Source: Mya arenaria (lineage: Eukaryota > Mollusca > Bivalvia > Myida > Myidae). From it: 64,000 nt of DNA. The notes beneath the pieces are model-generated. The model searched no databases, was not told where the DNA came from, and saw only the letters and a list, made by a program, of their open reading frames with translations. Location of the stretch: the NCBI RefSeq assembly GCF_026914265.1, contig NC_069125.1, positions 24,974,966 to 25,038,965 of the forward strand, written 5' to 3'. Made by a program: the position numbers and the translations under genes. How positions within the stretch are numbered: the first letter of the stretch is position 1; each line of letters begins with the position of its first letter. Below, in pieces: positions 13,701-24,100 of the stretch.

Positions 13701-16700
13701 GTTTCATATGTTTGTATATGTATGTATATGTTTGTGTATATATGTATGTATATGTTTGTATGTACATATTATGTAAATGCATGTATATGAATGTTCATTT
13801 TTGTATATGTTTGTTTTTATTTGTATGTTTATGTCTGTATATGTATGTATATTTATGTTAATTTATGTATATATAGTATTATACAATGTAAAAAAACAAA
13901 AAAACTGTGATGATTGCAATTCTAATTTCATAGAATTCATCAAGGCTCAAAACTTAAGGCTCAAAACTTATGGCTCAATACTCAAGGCTTAAAACTCAAG
14001 CCTCAAAACTCAAGACTCAATATTGAAGCCAAATTTGCAATTTTATCTTCATCAAGGCTCATATCTTTTACCATATGAACCCATCATGTGACTCCTTGTA
14101 CGCATGCATATTTTCATTGTCAGAATTAATTACTATTTTTAACCCAATACACATAAGGCTTTTTTTAGTTGTGCCAAGTATTCACTTTTATGTTTCAATG
14201 TCGGGCTGGGTGACAAACTTTGTTCACAAGCTGTAACATACGACCATCGTAATCTATATAATACGACCATGGCTAATGACACATATTTTATATCATTGAA
14301 GACAAAAATTGCTATGAAGCAGCTTTAAACAATTTAGGCAAAAAGAATATAAATAAGTGAAACTTCCAAGGGTTTTACCTGTACCACGAATTCGGCTTTT
14401 GAAGGGGATGATTTGCCAGGGCGATTTCTTCCCTCATCACGTAAACTATCAACATGGAACTCAACGTCACAAACGCCACATCACTAATGATTCCTACATA
14501 GAGAAGAAAATCAAACAAATGCTTACAAATTAATTCTCATAAATTATCACTATAAAGTATTCATTCAATGGCTTAAAACATCAAATTAAATTAATTTTCC
14601 TATGTTGCGTTGTGTGTCAATGATCAGTTGAAGAGCAAAGTCTAGTGTTCAGCATTTAAGACTCTGGATCAGAGGGTGACCAATGTTCAGTTGCTAGTAC
14701 TGGATAGGTTAATGAGTATTATTGACCGCCCCGATAACTCAGTGGTAGAGAGTTTGCTTCGGGTTTGGAAGGTTGGGTGTTTAAACCCCAGCTTAAACCG
14801 AAAGATGTTTAAATATGGTACCAGTAGCTCCCTTGCTCGGCATTTAAAGAGTAGTACTGGGAACATGGTGTACTCAGTACTGGTTCAACCCAGAAAATTT
14901 GTACCCTGTGTATCGGTGCTTTACACTGACCACATTTAAGAACCAAGAGGTCTTTCCGCAAACAGCTAGGGCATCGCACCCGGATTTTGTGTATCTCGCT
15001 CTGTTTCTTCAAGTCTTTTAATGTCTGGATTGGACAGCAGATAGCAGTCACTTCTATTTCATGTCACTTATGGCATTTAAACACAATTTAAGTCATGATG
15101 GCATCACAGCTGGGTCAAGCCATAATGCAGCCAATGGGCGCAGGCAGACATTGATAAACCCACATACAAAAACATGAGTCTTATCATAAACAAATGTAAA
15201 GCAAACTTTAACAAGAGCGTCATGGTGTTTCTTATGAATATGTTTGACAGTTTTGAGTTAGGGCCATTCCCCCAAGGTCAAAGATTTTAAAATGCTAAAT
15301 AGTACCTGAACTCTTTTTTTCCAAAAAAACAAATGAGCTAAAAAATTATACATGTATTAGGTTTAAAAGCTATAAAAAGAGTGTCCGAGCATAAATGTTA
15401 CATAAGCTTGTTTGTTGTTAAGAAGTGTAACGTTGAATGAAGGTCACTTATAGCTTGTGATGAAACCTCCCATTTTTGACATACAAACCACCTTGAATTG
15501 TTAACAAGAGGTGTGAACAGATATCGAAATTTGTTGTTTTTTATTGTTGGCCAAGAGACATAACTCAACAATCATTTTAGTATTAATTGGACTTGCCACA
15601 CCAGCATAATTGGTAAACGCTAAGTAGACTTAGTTTTATGTGAATACCAACATAAATTTTAGTTATGGTAAAAAAATTATGTCTTTGCACAACTTTCCAG
15701 AAATATGTTAAATACATGCTCAATACAATGCGTAAATAATACCTGAGGGAATTGGAAAATTATAGTCAATAGGTAATTGTATGTCCAATAGCAGCACAAG
15801 CTTTAAGTTAAACATACAAACATCTTTATAGACACATTGAATGTTTTTTTGTTTTCATGTATCCATATGCATGGTAGCCAACCAGTGTGCCATTGGTCAG
15901 TGGCATGATTTCATTGTAAAAGCAACCAATATATTATCTTGGTTGGTAATAATCATGTGAATTGTTACTCATCAATCTGTCTATTACACTCAGGTCATAC
16001 ATACATGACGACAAATAAGATTGGTCATCAGTGTCAATATGAGCTTAATAATACTAATACAAAGAAGAACAACTTTTTCTTGAGTTGACAATACCTCAAC
16101 TCTTGTGGGTTTTTTAAATATAGCCAAAGTTTTACAAAATTAGTGTTTTTAGGTGAGTAAATACTTGAAAATATTCGAGAAACTGGGGCCCATCAAGCTT
16201 AAAAGGTTGCCGTATAAACTACCTTGATGTGACATCCACATCATGTTGTGTGCCGCCAGTAGCACACTGAAGCTAAGAACCAGCATTACCAGCCTGCAAG
16301 ATAATATTTTGAACATTAAATTTAGATTTATTAAGTTTATACTAATATCTTTTAGTTTGATTGTGACAAAAGCTTATAGCTTTTAGAATCAGGCTGTATC
16401 ATGGGTAGAAACCAGTTCTGATTTTCTTTTTTAGAGGCCATGAGGAAGTTCTTGGAGATGAAACCCACAACCTCTTTGTGAACATTAACACCACTAGACC
16501 CCTCTCACACTTTTTACACTCACAAACATACTTATATATGATGGTTGGAATAAAATTTTATTAAGATATTTTGTCACAATTCATAATCATTTGAACCATA
16601 CTTTCAAAACTTTTGATTTAAGTAAAATACTTAAAATTGGCTTAAAAAATTAAAGCTGTTTCTTAACAAAGGAAATGCATATTCTGTGCAAGTGCTTGCT

Positions 16701-19674
16701 TTCATATTTAAGCTTTATTTACCAGAACTGAATGTCCGATCCTTCTGTGAAGATGATAAACACCATGACAGCCAACAGCGCGTAGCACCCGGCAGAGAAC
16801 AAAGTCAGGAGTAACTGTAAAATTGTTACAAAATTAAGTTAAGGTTTTAGTTCAAAAATATGGAAGGGCCCTGCACCCTGTCCTTTTTTTGGTAGCACTC
16901 TTCTGCCTTCATGGAGGCCAGCACCAGCTGAATTCTGCCTTTATAGAATGAAATTCTTAAGACAGCCAAATATTTCGTCTGTTTCTTCTGTCCTTTTTAA
17001 AACATGGCTTAAAGCATATAGGTTGATACTTTGGGGACTTAGTATCTTAAGAAAAATGAGTTACATGCATGCTTATAAAAAATCACCAAGTGTACTACAA
17101 GAAGTTTTCAATTAACGGGCAAAACTCAACAATTGTTAAAGTCAAAGTCATAAGCCCTGATAAAAATACATGCATATTGTCACTAATAACATACAAACTT
17201 ACTGTCAAGTGAATATTTTGAACAGATTTTAATAATTGACTCATTGGTTAAAGTGTGCACTAAGTTTACACTGACAGAGACACAGTTCATCAACTTTTCT
17301 TTAAAAAACAACAAAAAAATAACAGAGAAGTTAAAAATGTAAGAATTACGAATTCTATCTTCCAGCATCTTTTACCTTCCATTTCCATGCCTCATCTTCA
17401 TCTTCTTCAATCTTTTCTGCACAGTTCCGACTGAACTGCATCACCAAGTTCAGGGCCAGCACGGTCTCGATGCACAGTAGAACCGGCTCCATTAACCATA
17501 GTAACCAACCGTACAGCCACACTGCAGGGTAGGGGATCACGCTCAGGGGTACGCAGATTACCAGAGCTGTTAGGAGGCATGCTTTGCAGTTTGGTATTAT
17601 GTCTAACTGAAAATACACGCAATAGCGAGCCAATGAAATAATAAAAAACCTCACTCAATGTACAGCTCTTTGTTTTTGCTTAATACCGATTAGATTAATT
17701 CCATTTTTAGAAACTCAAGTAACTTGAATGAACAAAAATCACCTCCTTTTTGTAATTAGTAAACCTGTCAGGTCCAAAACATAGTAAAAACATTGTTTTA
17801 TTGATCTCAGTCAGCATATTTTTTCTTCTTCATGAATTGTCCAGTCACTAATAATTTTCTTTTTTGTCAGGCTTGGCATCTTAGTAAAATTGTTACAATG
17901 CCATGCTTGCTGCATAAAAGACTGGCAGTCTGTTACAAGCACACTGTGCCCAAAGTGACCAATAAAAACACATTTTATGTTTTTCTAAGGTATTAATGCT
18001 AAAACCCAGTTACTGAAAAAATCAGCCAGACTGTCGGACTGATTTCTGTTCAGCAATCAAATTTGCCTGTCATGTCTGTCAGACCAACAGCCTTTCGAAA
18101 GTCTGCCATAGATCCAAGTGTTCACCTTAGATTTATAGGACAATGCTTTTGTGTTCAAGATCACTATGACATTGACCTGCTGACCTCAGAATCAATTGAG
18201 TCTGCTAGTCATGACCAACTTACCTACCAAGTTTTGATGACCCTAAGTCCAAGCAGACTTTAGTTATAACACACAGACAAGTTTTTAATTTGAAGGTTAC
18301 CAAGACCTTGAGCTTTGACAAACTGACCTTAATATCAATATGGATTATCTGCTGGTCATCAATAACCTCGCTACCAAGTTTGAGAACCTTAGGCGCAAGC
18401 ATTATCTTGTTATCAATCTGGCAAAGGTCTGGTGTCAGCGACCGATTGACAGACAAGTGCATAGCAATATATGTTCAAAGAGGGGGAGGGGGGGGAAGGC
18501 ATTACAATATTTACGCAAGCTCACCTAGACAAAATTGGCAAACTACATTTTTATGTCAGCATAGGAAAACAAACAGACTTAGGCAGTGAATGTGGCATCC
18601 TACTCAAAAGTAATGATTACTCTCCCAGCATATTTTATGAACTTAAAGTTTATGGACAGGAGTATTTGTGTTAGTTTATTTTTATTGATGCAAAACTTAA
18701 CAAAAACTTAATCCGTTCTGCACACCCTGTTAGTCGTAATAGACGTGTTATACGGGATTTTTCCAATCCCTAACGTCTAAATGGGTTTGTGCAAAAACCG
18801 GGGGTGTTTGGAAAATATTGAAATTGCATTAAGTTATTTTGCACAAAACAAGCATTTAATGCATTAAAACACATTATTTACCTTTCCAATAAAACGAAAG
18901 TTGACTGACACAGACAACAATTATGCCAAGCAGAACAAATCGACCCAATCGTAATAGCTCGGCCACCTCCGACAAGCTCGAGATAGACCTCGTAAATACG
19001 TAACAACTCGGCCAAACTCATAATTATTCGTTGGATATTTATTTTTTGTGTACGGAACTAATATAAAATAACATTATATCTGGTAATATTTCTTGTTTTT
19101 ATGATACTTTATAGACGCAATATGCTTTAACCCGGAATCACGATCGGAATAACTACCCACTTTTCGTACAAAACAATTTGTACATGAAGGATTTGCCATA
19201 TCAAAAATCGTAAAAAAAATCCATCAACGTACAATTATTTGGACTACACACCCTGTATGTTTGTATTTGCTTAAAAATTGGTTATTGTGTTGTTTTCTCA
19301 TTTAAGACACAATCTTTAACAGCTTACCTCAAACTGGATACTGGTAAGTGATATACATGGTTAAGAATTCATAATTAAATATTTATTTATAGTCGGATAC
19401 CATGAACAACAGTAAATATATAATAGCTTTTAAGTTTGACTGAAGACAGTTTAGAAACCAATGTCCGTTCTTTTTCTTGTTCATACAGGTCAAAATTGTC
19501 ATATATTATAATTTAGATCATTTAAAGACACACTGAATTGTAACCATTAAGTTTTAAAAGGTTAAAAATCAAATCACATTAATACTTACCACATACTTCA
19601 CATTTGGGATGAATTCTCCAGCTGTGATAAACGCCAAAATAATGATTGACAGTCGTAATATGAGCTCAGTTCCA
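7788..19674 (-). CDS. Unidentified multi-pass membrane protein, seven 3' exons
   Basis: Seven exons on the minus strand join in one frame: 19674-19590, 17606-17376, 16814-16723, 16293-16223, 14493-14385, 9515-9392 and 8066-7788 (with stop). Splice phases agree at every junction (0, 0, 2, 1, 2, 0) and all borders are AG..GT. The product is about 330 residues with eight or nine hydrophobic spans, for example LRLSIIILAFITAG, AVWLYGWLLWLMEPVLLCI, ALLAVMVFIIF, FLVKVAVVILV and VFQVLLGNCFYIWTLY. There is an acidic loop (EKIEEDEDEAWKWK) after the third span and another (NDDLELSDVDEDSSPW) before the last pair. The first visible exon begins in phase 1 inside a membrane segment, so the 5' end is missing. 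I found no convincing first exon between 19.7 and 21.1 kb. I do not recognise the family and assign no function. The exon chain is firm. Confidence 0.8.
8452..8824 (+). mobile_element. MITE family 3, left half of a head-to-head pair
   Basis: A 373-bp element starting TTTAAAGATGCACTCTTACT and ending AAGAGTGTCACTTTAA. The ends are roughly inverted (TTAAAG..GTGCACT against AGTGTCACTTTAA). It lies in the intron between the last two exons of the membrane protein gene. Confidence 0.85.
8892..9271 (-). mobile_element. MITE family 3, inverted second copy
   Basis: The same element as 8452-8824 in opposite orientation, starting TTAAAGTGACACTTGTATTC and ending AGAGTTCACCTTTAAA. Internal landmarks (GATTGTAACCATGTATTTAA, GTAGAAATACCATGTTTTCT) match the reverse complement of the first copy. 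The two copies form an inverted repeat with ~370-bp arms and a 67-bp spacer. Confidence 0.85.
9600..9765 (+). repeat. Dispersed bivalve-type repeat
   Basis: Carries GGGCTTGCTATGCTCACATG, ATTGTCTCTGGCAACTAATT, TCAGAAATGGTTTTTGAGTT and ACACAACACCACAGCCGCC. I recognise this order as a common interspersed sequence of bivalve genomes. A decayed relative is at 5335-5510. Confidence 0.5.
10640..10860 (+). repeat. Degenerate AATCAGTAA-type repeat
   Basis: A run of irregular short copies of AATCAGTAAACC / AATCAGTAAATCC, with no fixed period. This is low-complexity intronic DNA of the membrane protein gene. Confidence 0.5.
12097..12245. mobile_element. Short foldback element
   Basis: Near-complementary arms at 12097-12155 and 12187-12245. 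The left arm contains GTGTAAGATAGGTTCATCC and the right arm contains its complement GGATGAACCTATCTTACAC. Both continue with TCTACCATAGCC-like and GCAGGGTGTT-like blocks. The loop is about 31 bp, so this is a hairpin-type MITE in an intron of the membrane protein gene. Confidence 0.8.
13128..13870 (+). repeat. TATG-rich minisatellite array
   Basis: Two blocks (13128-13415 and 13515-13870) built from TATGTATATGTTTGTAAATG-type units of 20-26 bp, separated by about 100 bp of unique sequence. The strand is strongly T/G-rich over A. Open frames on both strands (Tyr/Val/Cys-rich on one, Thr/His/Tyr-rich on the other) are by-products of the periodicity. Confidence 0.9.
13938..14030 (+). repeat. 13-14-bp GGCTCAAAACTCAA repeat
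   Basis: About seven imperfect tandem copies of AAGGCTCAAAACTT / AAGACTCAATAC. Confidence 0.7.
14728..15020 (+). mobile_element. tRNA-derived SINE family A, copy 1
   Basis: The 5' tRNA-like head GCCCCGATAACTCAGTGGTA is A-box-like. It is followed by a B-box-like GGTTGGGTGTTTAAACCCC, then a shared body with AGTACTGGTTCAACCCAGAA, TTGTACCCTGTGTATCGGTG and AAGAACCAAGAGGTCT. The body is the same as at 36035-36400, but the two copies have different tRNA-like heads. Confidence 0.8.
16333..16510 (-). mobile_element. tRNA-derived SINE family B, copy 1
   Basis: On the minus strand it reads a tRNA-like head (GTCTAGTGGTGTTAATG ... GAGGTTGTGGGTTTCATC), then GGCCTCT, CAGAACTGGTTTCTACCCAT, AATCAGGCT-like and TTTTGTCACAATCA blocks. 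It lies in an intron of the membrane protein gene. Sister copies are at 31440-31622 (minus) and 34155-34365 (plus). Confidence 0.75.
18060..18530 (+). repeat. Two degenerate units of a bivalve ~145-bp repeat
   Basis: Two related units share GACCT.A..TCAAT, CTGCTGGTCATCAATAACCT (or CTAGTCATGACCAACTTACC), CTACCAAGTTT and CCTTAGGCGCAAGC blocks. They are followed by GACAGACAAGTGCATAGCAA and a G-rich run. I recognise the layout as a common bivalve interspersed repeat. Frames over it are not genes. Confidence 0.65.
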
Positions 19675-20330
19675 CTGAATGAACCAAAAAAGGGTATAGT
19701 TACAAGTAAAACATATGGCAGAAATTCTAAATAACATGAAAAGGGACAAAAACACATTTTCTTTGGTGGTGGGTAATTGTTTACATTTTCACCGGCACGG
19801 TTACTTCCGGGTTGACTTTCGCATTTTACAATCTTTCGTTGTAAAAATTGCAATTTACATGGTGTTTTAGTAAACCAGTCAGCAAAGAAGGCAGCAACCT
19901 AGTCTGGTTCCCTGCTTACTGATATTTCAGTTAGGGGAAGGAACTCCAGACTAAAGGAACTCCAGACTAGCAGCAACCATGATGCAAAATTATGACATTT
20001 CATGAAATTGCTTTTTCTTATATATTTCAACTCAACTTACATCATTTCAAGCAACATTTGAGCACTTTTAAAAGTGTATTTTGAACATATATATGTGGTA
20101 AGCCAGTTTACAGACGTGTTAATATATGTATTGGAATTATAATATAGACTATAGTCTACAGCTGAAATGGGAGTGCTCTGTCACCATTATCATTATGGTA
20201 GCTAAAGAATTTCAGCGAACACGTTATGTATAACCTTTTCGGATATATTACTTTTTCTTTACTTTGTAGTAAACATCAAACAAATGAATATCTACATTAA
20301 AGTTATGGAAGCCAATACTACCATTATGTA

Positions 20331-20434
20331 GTCATTCTAAAATGCCGTCCAGGCTTCTTTTTTTTTAATGATGGTTAGCCTGGACCAGGCTAACCATCAT
20401 AATAAAAAGCCTGGACGGCATTTTAGAATGACTA
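20331..20434. mobile_element. Near-perfect 104-bp hairpin
   Basis: Left arm 20331-20382 (GTCATTCTAAAATGCCGTCC AGGC... TTAGCCTGG) and right arm 20385-20434 are almost exact complements around a 2-nt centre, differing mainly in the length of an internal T/A run. This is a foldback-type miniature element. Confidence 0.85.
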
Positions 20435-20487
20435 TACCATTATGGTACTTAGGAAGTTAAATCAAAGAAAAAGGTGGTTAAAGGGTG

Positions 20488-20693
20488 CACTCAGACTTCA
20501 GCTGTCTCATTGTAATGTGTGTCGGTTAGAACCAGCTGCCTGGTTAGCTCAGTTAGTTAGAGCGCCGTGCTAGTGTTCCGGCGGTCGTGGGTTCGAGCCC
20601 CACACCAGGCACACTTTTCTTCCCAGGTTTACTTTAGATATTATTACACAGAATCTGTGTAATCATATCAATGAGACAGCTGAAGTCTGAGTG
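20488..20693. mobile_element. Inverted-repeat element carrying a tRNA gene
   Basis: A perfect 25-bp inverted repeat: 20488-20512 (CACTCAGACTTCAGCTGTCT plus CATTG) and its exact complement at 20669-20693. The 156 bp between hold a tRNA-like gene (20538-20611) and a small palindrome ATTACACAGAATCTGTGTAAT. The structure looks like a miniature DNA element that has captured, or is built around, a Pol III transcription unit. Confidence 0.75.
20538..20611 (+). tRNA. tRNA-like gene, AGT (Thr) at the anticodon position
   Basis: The 74 nt fold as a cloverleaf. The acceptor GCCTGGT pairs with ACCAGGC. The D stem GCTC pairs with GAGC, and the T stem GTGGG pairs with CCCAC around TTCGAGC. The discriminator base is A. 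The A box (TAGCTCAGTTAGTTAGAGC) and B box (GGTTCGAGCCC) are good Pol III promoter matches. The anticodon loop CTAGTGT gives AGT, which would be Thr. The anticodon stem (CCGTG/TCCGG) has a T-C mismatch and a G-T pair, and A at the discriminator is unusual for a eukaryotic tRNA-Thr. With the perfect inverted repeat around it, this may be an element-borne tRNA-like sequence and not a functional tRNA. Confidence 0.6.
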
Positions 20694-21164
20694 CTTTGAC
20701 TCATTGGCTCATAGGATTTCAAGGGTATTGCCATTTATAGATACATAACATTTTCTCATCATAGATTTGGGCATGTTTTAAATTTTAGCTCTTTTTATCT
20801 GATTTTCTTGAACTTTTGAATAATAAAATTGGGTTTGTGTTTGTTTTTGGTCGATGAGAATCTAAGGGACTCACTCACTTTTTATAGAAAACAAACATTA
20901 TGAATTTTAACAAAATACTTAAAGCAATATTAAAACAACTTTGAAAGTTCAAATACAACCTGTATTGTTAACAAATATTAAAAAATGACCGAAAAACTTT
21001 TGCCAAAAAGCTTTACTACTGTATAATTTATGAAGCTACAGTTAAACCAGTTTAACAAATTTTTATTGGCAAGTGTTTCATTACCATGTGATGTGGCATT
21101 GCCTGCAGTGTACAAATATATTTGTATTTTGTTCAATGCAATTTCCAGATAAAGTCACAGCAAA

Positions 21165-24100
21165 ATGACTACGTTACCAGAGGCAAAAGAAACCGCTGAG
21201 GTTGAGACATGTTCAGGAACTCCTGAAGGGTTTATGGGGGCCCTAGCCATTTGGATCAACAAACCCCATGTTGTCAACAGAAGACTATGTGGCTCTCGCA
21301 CAGATCACCTTCAATCTGTACACAAACCAGAATTTTCTCCAGAAATAGTTGCCGACATCACTGCAAACCTTGGACTTCAATTTAATGTAGATATCGCTGA
21401 ATGTTCAAAAGCTAATGAAGGTACCAGTAATGATTTAGTTTCATATTTAGAGGGTTCAATGATGGAAATGGAATCTAATACTCAAGAGATTGGAGAATAT
21501 CATGGCAATCATATAAATTCTCAAGAAGAAAATGAAAATATGGAGTTAGACTCAGCAGCCTCTGACAACAGTTCTCGGTCTGGTGATTTGTTGTCCGATG
21601 TTGATGTCAGTGCTATGATTGAGGGTTGTACAGATGATGAAGTGTTAATCATTGTGAGACAGTTGCTGCCAAAACAGCCAGAGCGGCACAGAAATATTCC
21701 CGAGCTAATCATTATAGGTAAGATTTATAAATTATTCTGATATGTCATGAATGGTCCGTAAATGATATGGAACTTTATCACATGCTTTCTGGTGATTTTG
21801 AGAGGTTGATCAGTGAAATAAAATGATATTTCACTATTTCAAACACTTTCAGAAATAATTTTATTTCTATTTTATGCATGTAATGAAACAAACAGTTATC
21901 TTCCATGTTATTCCAACAGAATGAAACTTAAACAGAAATGAGATTTTTAATTTAAATTATAAAATGATATATAAAAAGATATTTAAATTGGTCATTTATA
22001 TCCATAAGACCACAATTAATAAGGCTAAAAAATGGTTTAGTTGGGGTTACATCCTTTTCAAAAACAGGTAGGTTAAGTACTTTTTTAATTTTTTTTTTTT
22101 TACAGGGATGTGATTTGTCCGCAGATTCGCAAAATTTTGCGGATCTAATGGCCCCAGGAACACCCCCCCCCCCAAAAAAAAATAAAAAAATAAATAAATA
22201 TAACTATATATATATATTTTTTTTTTAGCTGATAAAAAAAGATACTAGTGTGCTTTTGGTTGTTAGTGTTGATATACCAGTTTGCTTCAAATTTAAAGTC
22301 AGAAGAACCCTCAAAAGAGCTTCTAAAAAGCCAGTTTTTCTTCTACGGCAGTGTGCTTTTGACCCCAAAAGTGCCCCAAGAACCCATGGCCGGAATGGTT
22401 TCAGCCCTCCAGCTGCCAGGTCAATCACATCCCTGTTTTATTAGGCTTTATGTAAGAATATTATTGTTGTCATTGGGGAATGATTTTAAAGATATCTTCA
22501 GTATAAAGCTATACAGGTTTTAAACTACCTATTAAAACACATACTTATTTTTTTACCAACAGAGTTGGGTAACCAATAATTACCAAAATAAAAAATAGTT
22601 TTTTGGGCACTTCCTGACTAATTCACTTAATACTCATGACCCAAATTTCTTTTAGCATTTTTTTGTTATGGTAAGATTAAATTTTATGAAGAAAAACAAA
22701 AAAGAAAAACCTACATACCTATTCACAACACAAATGTGTGGAGGGAAAAACCAAACTAACTATTAAAGGGGCAAGACACCAGATGCTCCAAATATGGGCA
22801 AATACAGTATATCCTCAAAACAAGCCTAAAATTGTCAATGCGAGCTAGATTGTGGCTGATAAAACGTCATTTTACTTGATTAAAAGAATAAAACAACAAT
22901 CATGTTGCTGTCTCATCTGAGATTCATTGTTTAGAAATAGCACAACAACCGCAGTAAATTTCAAATTGGGAAATGCTAGAAACTGCAAAAGTTGCATGTG
23001 TAGTAAGCGATGTGATACATCAGTAAGTAAGATGCAATGCAATTTGCATTGTACACAGCGATGTCAATTTAATGAAAGTTTTTGACAATATTCTTTTTTT
23101 CTTGCAATTGTATTATCTAGTGCCTAGCCCCTTTAATTAAATGTTGCCTAATGTTTCATAATCATGTGTATTGTATATATGTGTTCTTTTGCTTCAGACA
23201 AAGCCAACTGTAAGGGTACGTTCATTCCCCTGAAAGAGGAAAACTCTTGTGTGGTGCCGGAAATTGTGTACAACTTCTCTTTAGGTACACAGCCAAGTCC
23301 ATGGTAAGAGTATGGCTCTTTACTTTATGCATTCTGATTCTTTATAGACATTAATCAGTGATAAATTTTGGATAAACACGTATCAGTGTTAAAAACAATT
23401 TAACAGGAAAACAACATTTTCATATCACTTATTGTTTTGCAACTGTGGCCTATTTGTCTGTCCTTATCAAACATCAGCACGCACAAACCAAAATAATCAG
23501 TGATGACATTTCTAGAATGGCTTGATGTCATCATTTGGGTTTTGTTATTAACTATTATTTAAATTACTATTAATTTTAAATAACTTTTAAGCATGAAAAG
23601 AAAAGAATAAAAAAAAAAGATTAAACGATATATCAGTTTTATTTCCTCACATGAACACCATATTTTAACATTACTTTTGTGGCTCTGTGACTGGATGAAA
23701 TAAAATTGATATCACACTGAAACTTGCCCGTTACCTACTATTATTACTCTGTTAATTTGCGTTTCTTCATTGAAATTAAACATAAAGTTTTCCATTTAGC
23801 ATAATCTTTGAGTAAAAAGCAGCAACAAAATAATAAATATGAACCATTATAAATCCCAAATCAAAATTGAAAACATATGCAATTAGCAAACAATGGCAAA
23901 TCCTGATGCGTGTATAACCTTAAAATCTTGATTTTAAAACTGATTATATTTTTTGTTACTCGGCTAAAACACGGTATTTGTCCACCTAAGTGTCTCACCA
24001 AGGTGGAAAAATGAACTTCCATGCAGGGCCATGAAATTTTGTCCATTTTTAGTTTAAAGTTTCAGTCATTGGAAATGATATTTGTTTTCCTACAGTCGCT

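Larger units (their letters stand above)
19675..21164. other. Spacer between divergent genes
   Basis: Lies between the first recognised exon of the minus-strand membrane protein gene and the TRMT44 start codon. It should contain the missing 5' exon(s) of the former and the promoters of both, but no TATA box or first exon could be assigned. Contents: a short inverted and direct repeat (CTAGTCTGG / GGAACTCCAGACTA) at about 19898-19974, the hairpin at 20331-20434 and the tRNA-bearing palindrome at 20488-20693. Confidence 0.5.

Noticed and set aside
13162..13992. Tyr/Val/Cys-rich and Thr/His/Ile-rich frames
   Set aside because: Produced by the TATG-rich minisatellite and stop-free on both strands for compositional reasons.
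17355..17654. Starting the membrane protein at the Met at 17654
   Set aside because: That Met lies upstream of the splice acceptor at 17607. The exon starts at 17606 and joins the exon at 19674-19590 in phase 0.
21521..21712. 63-aa minus-strand frame
   Set aside because: Antisense shadow of TRMT44 exon 1.
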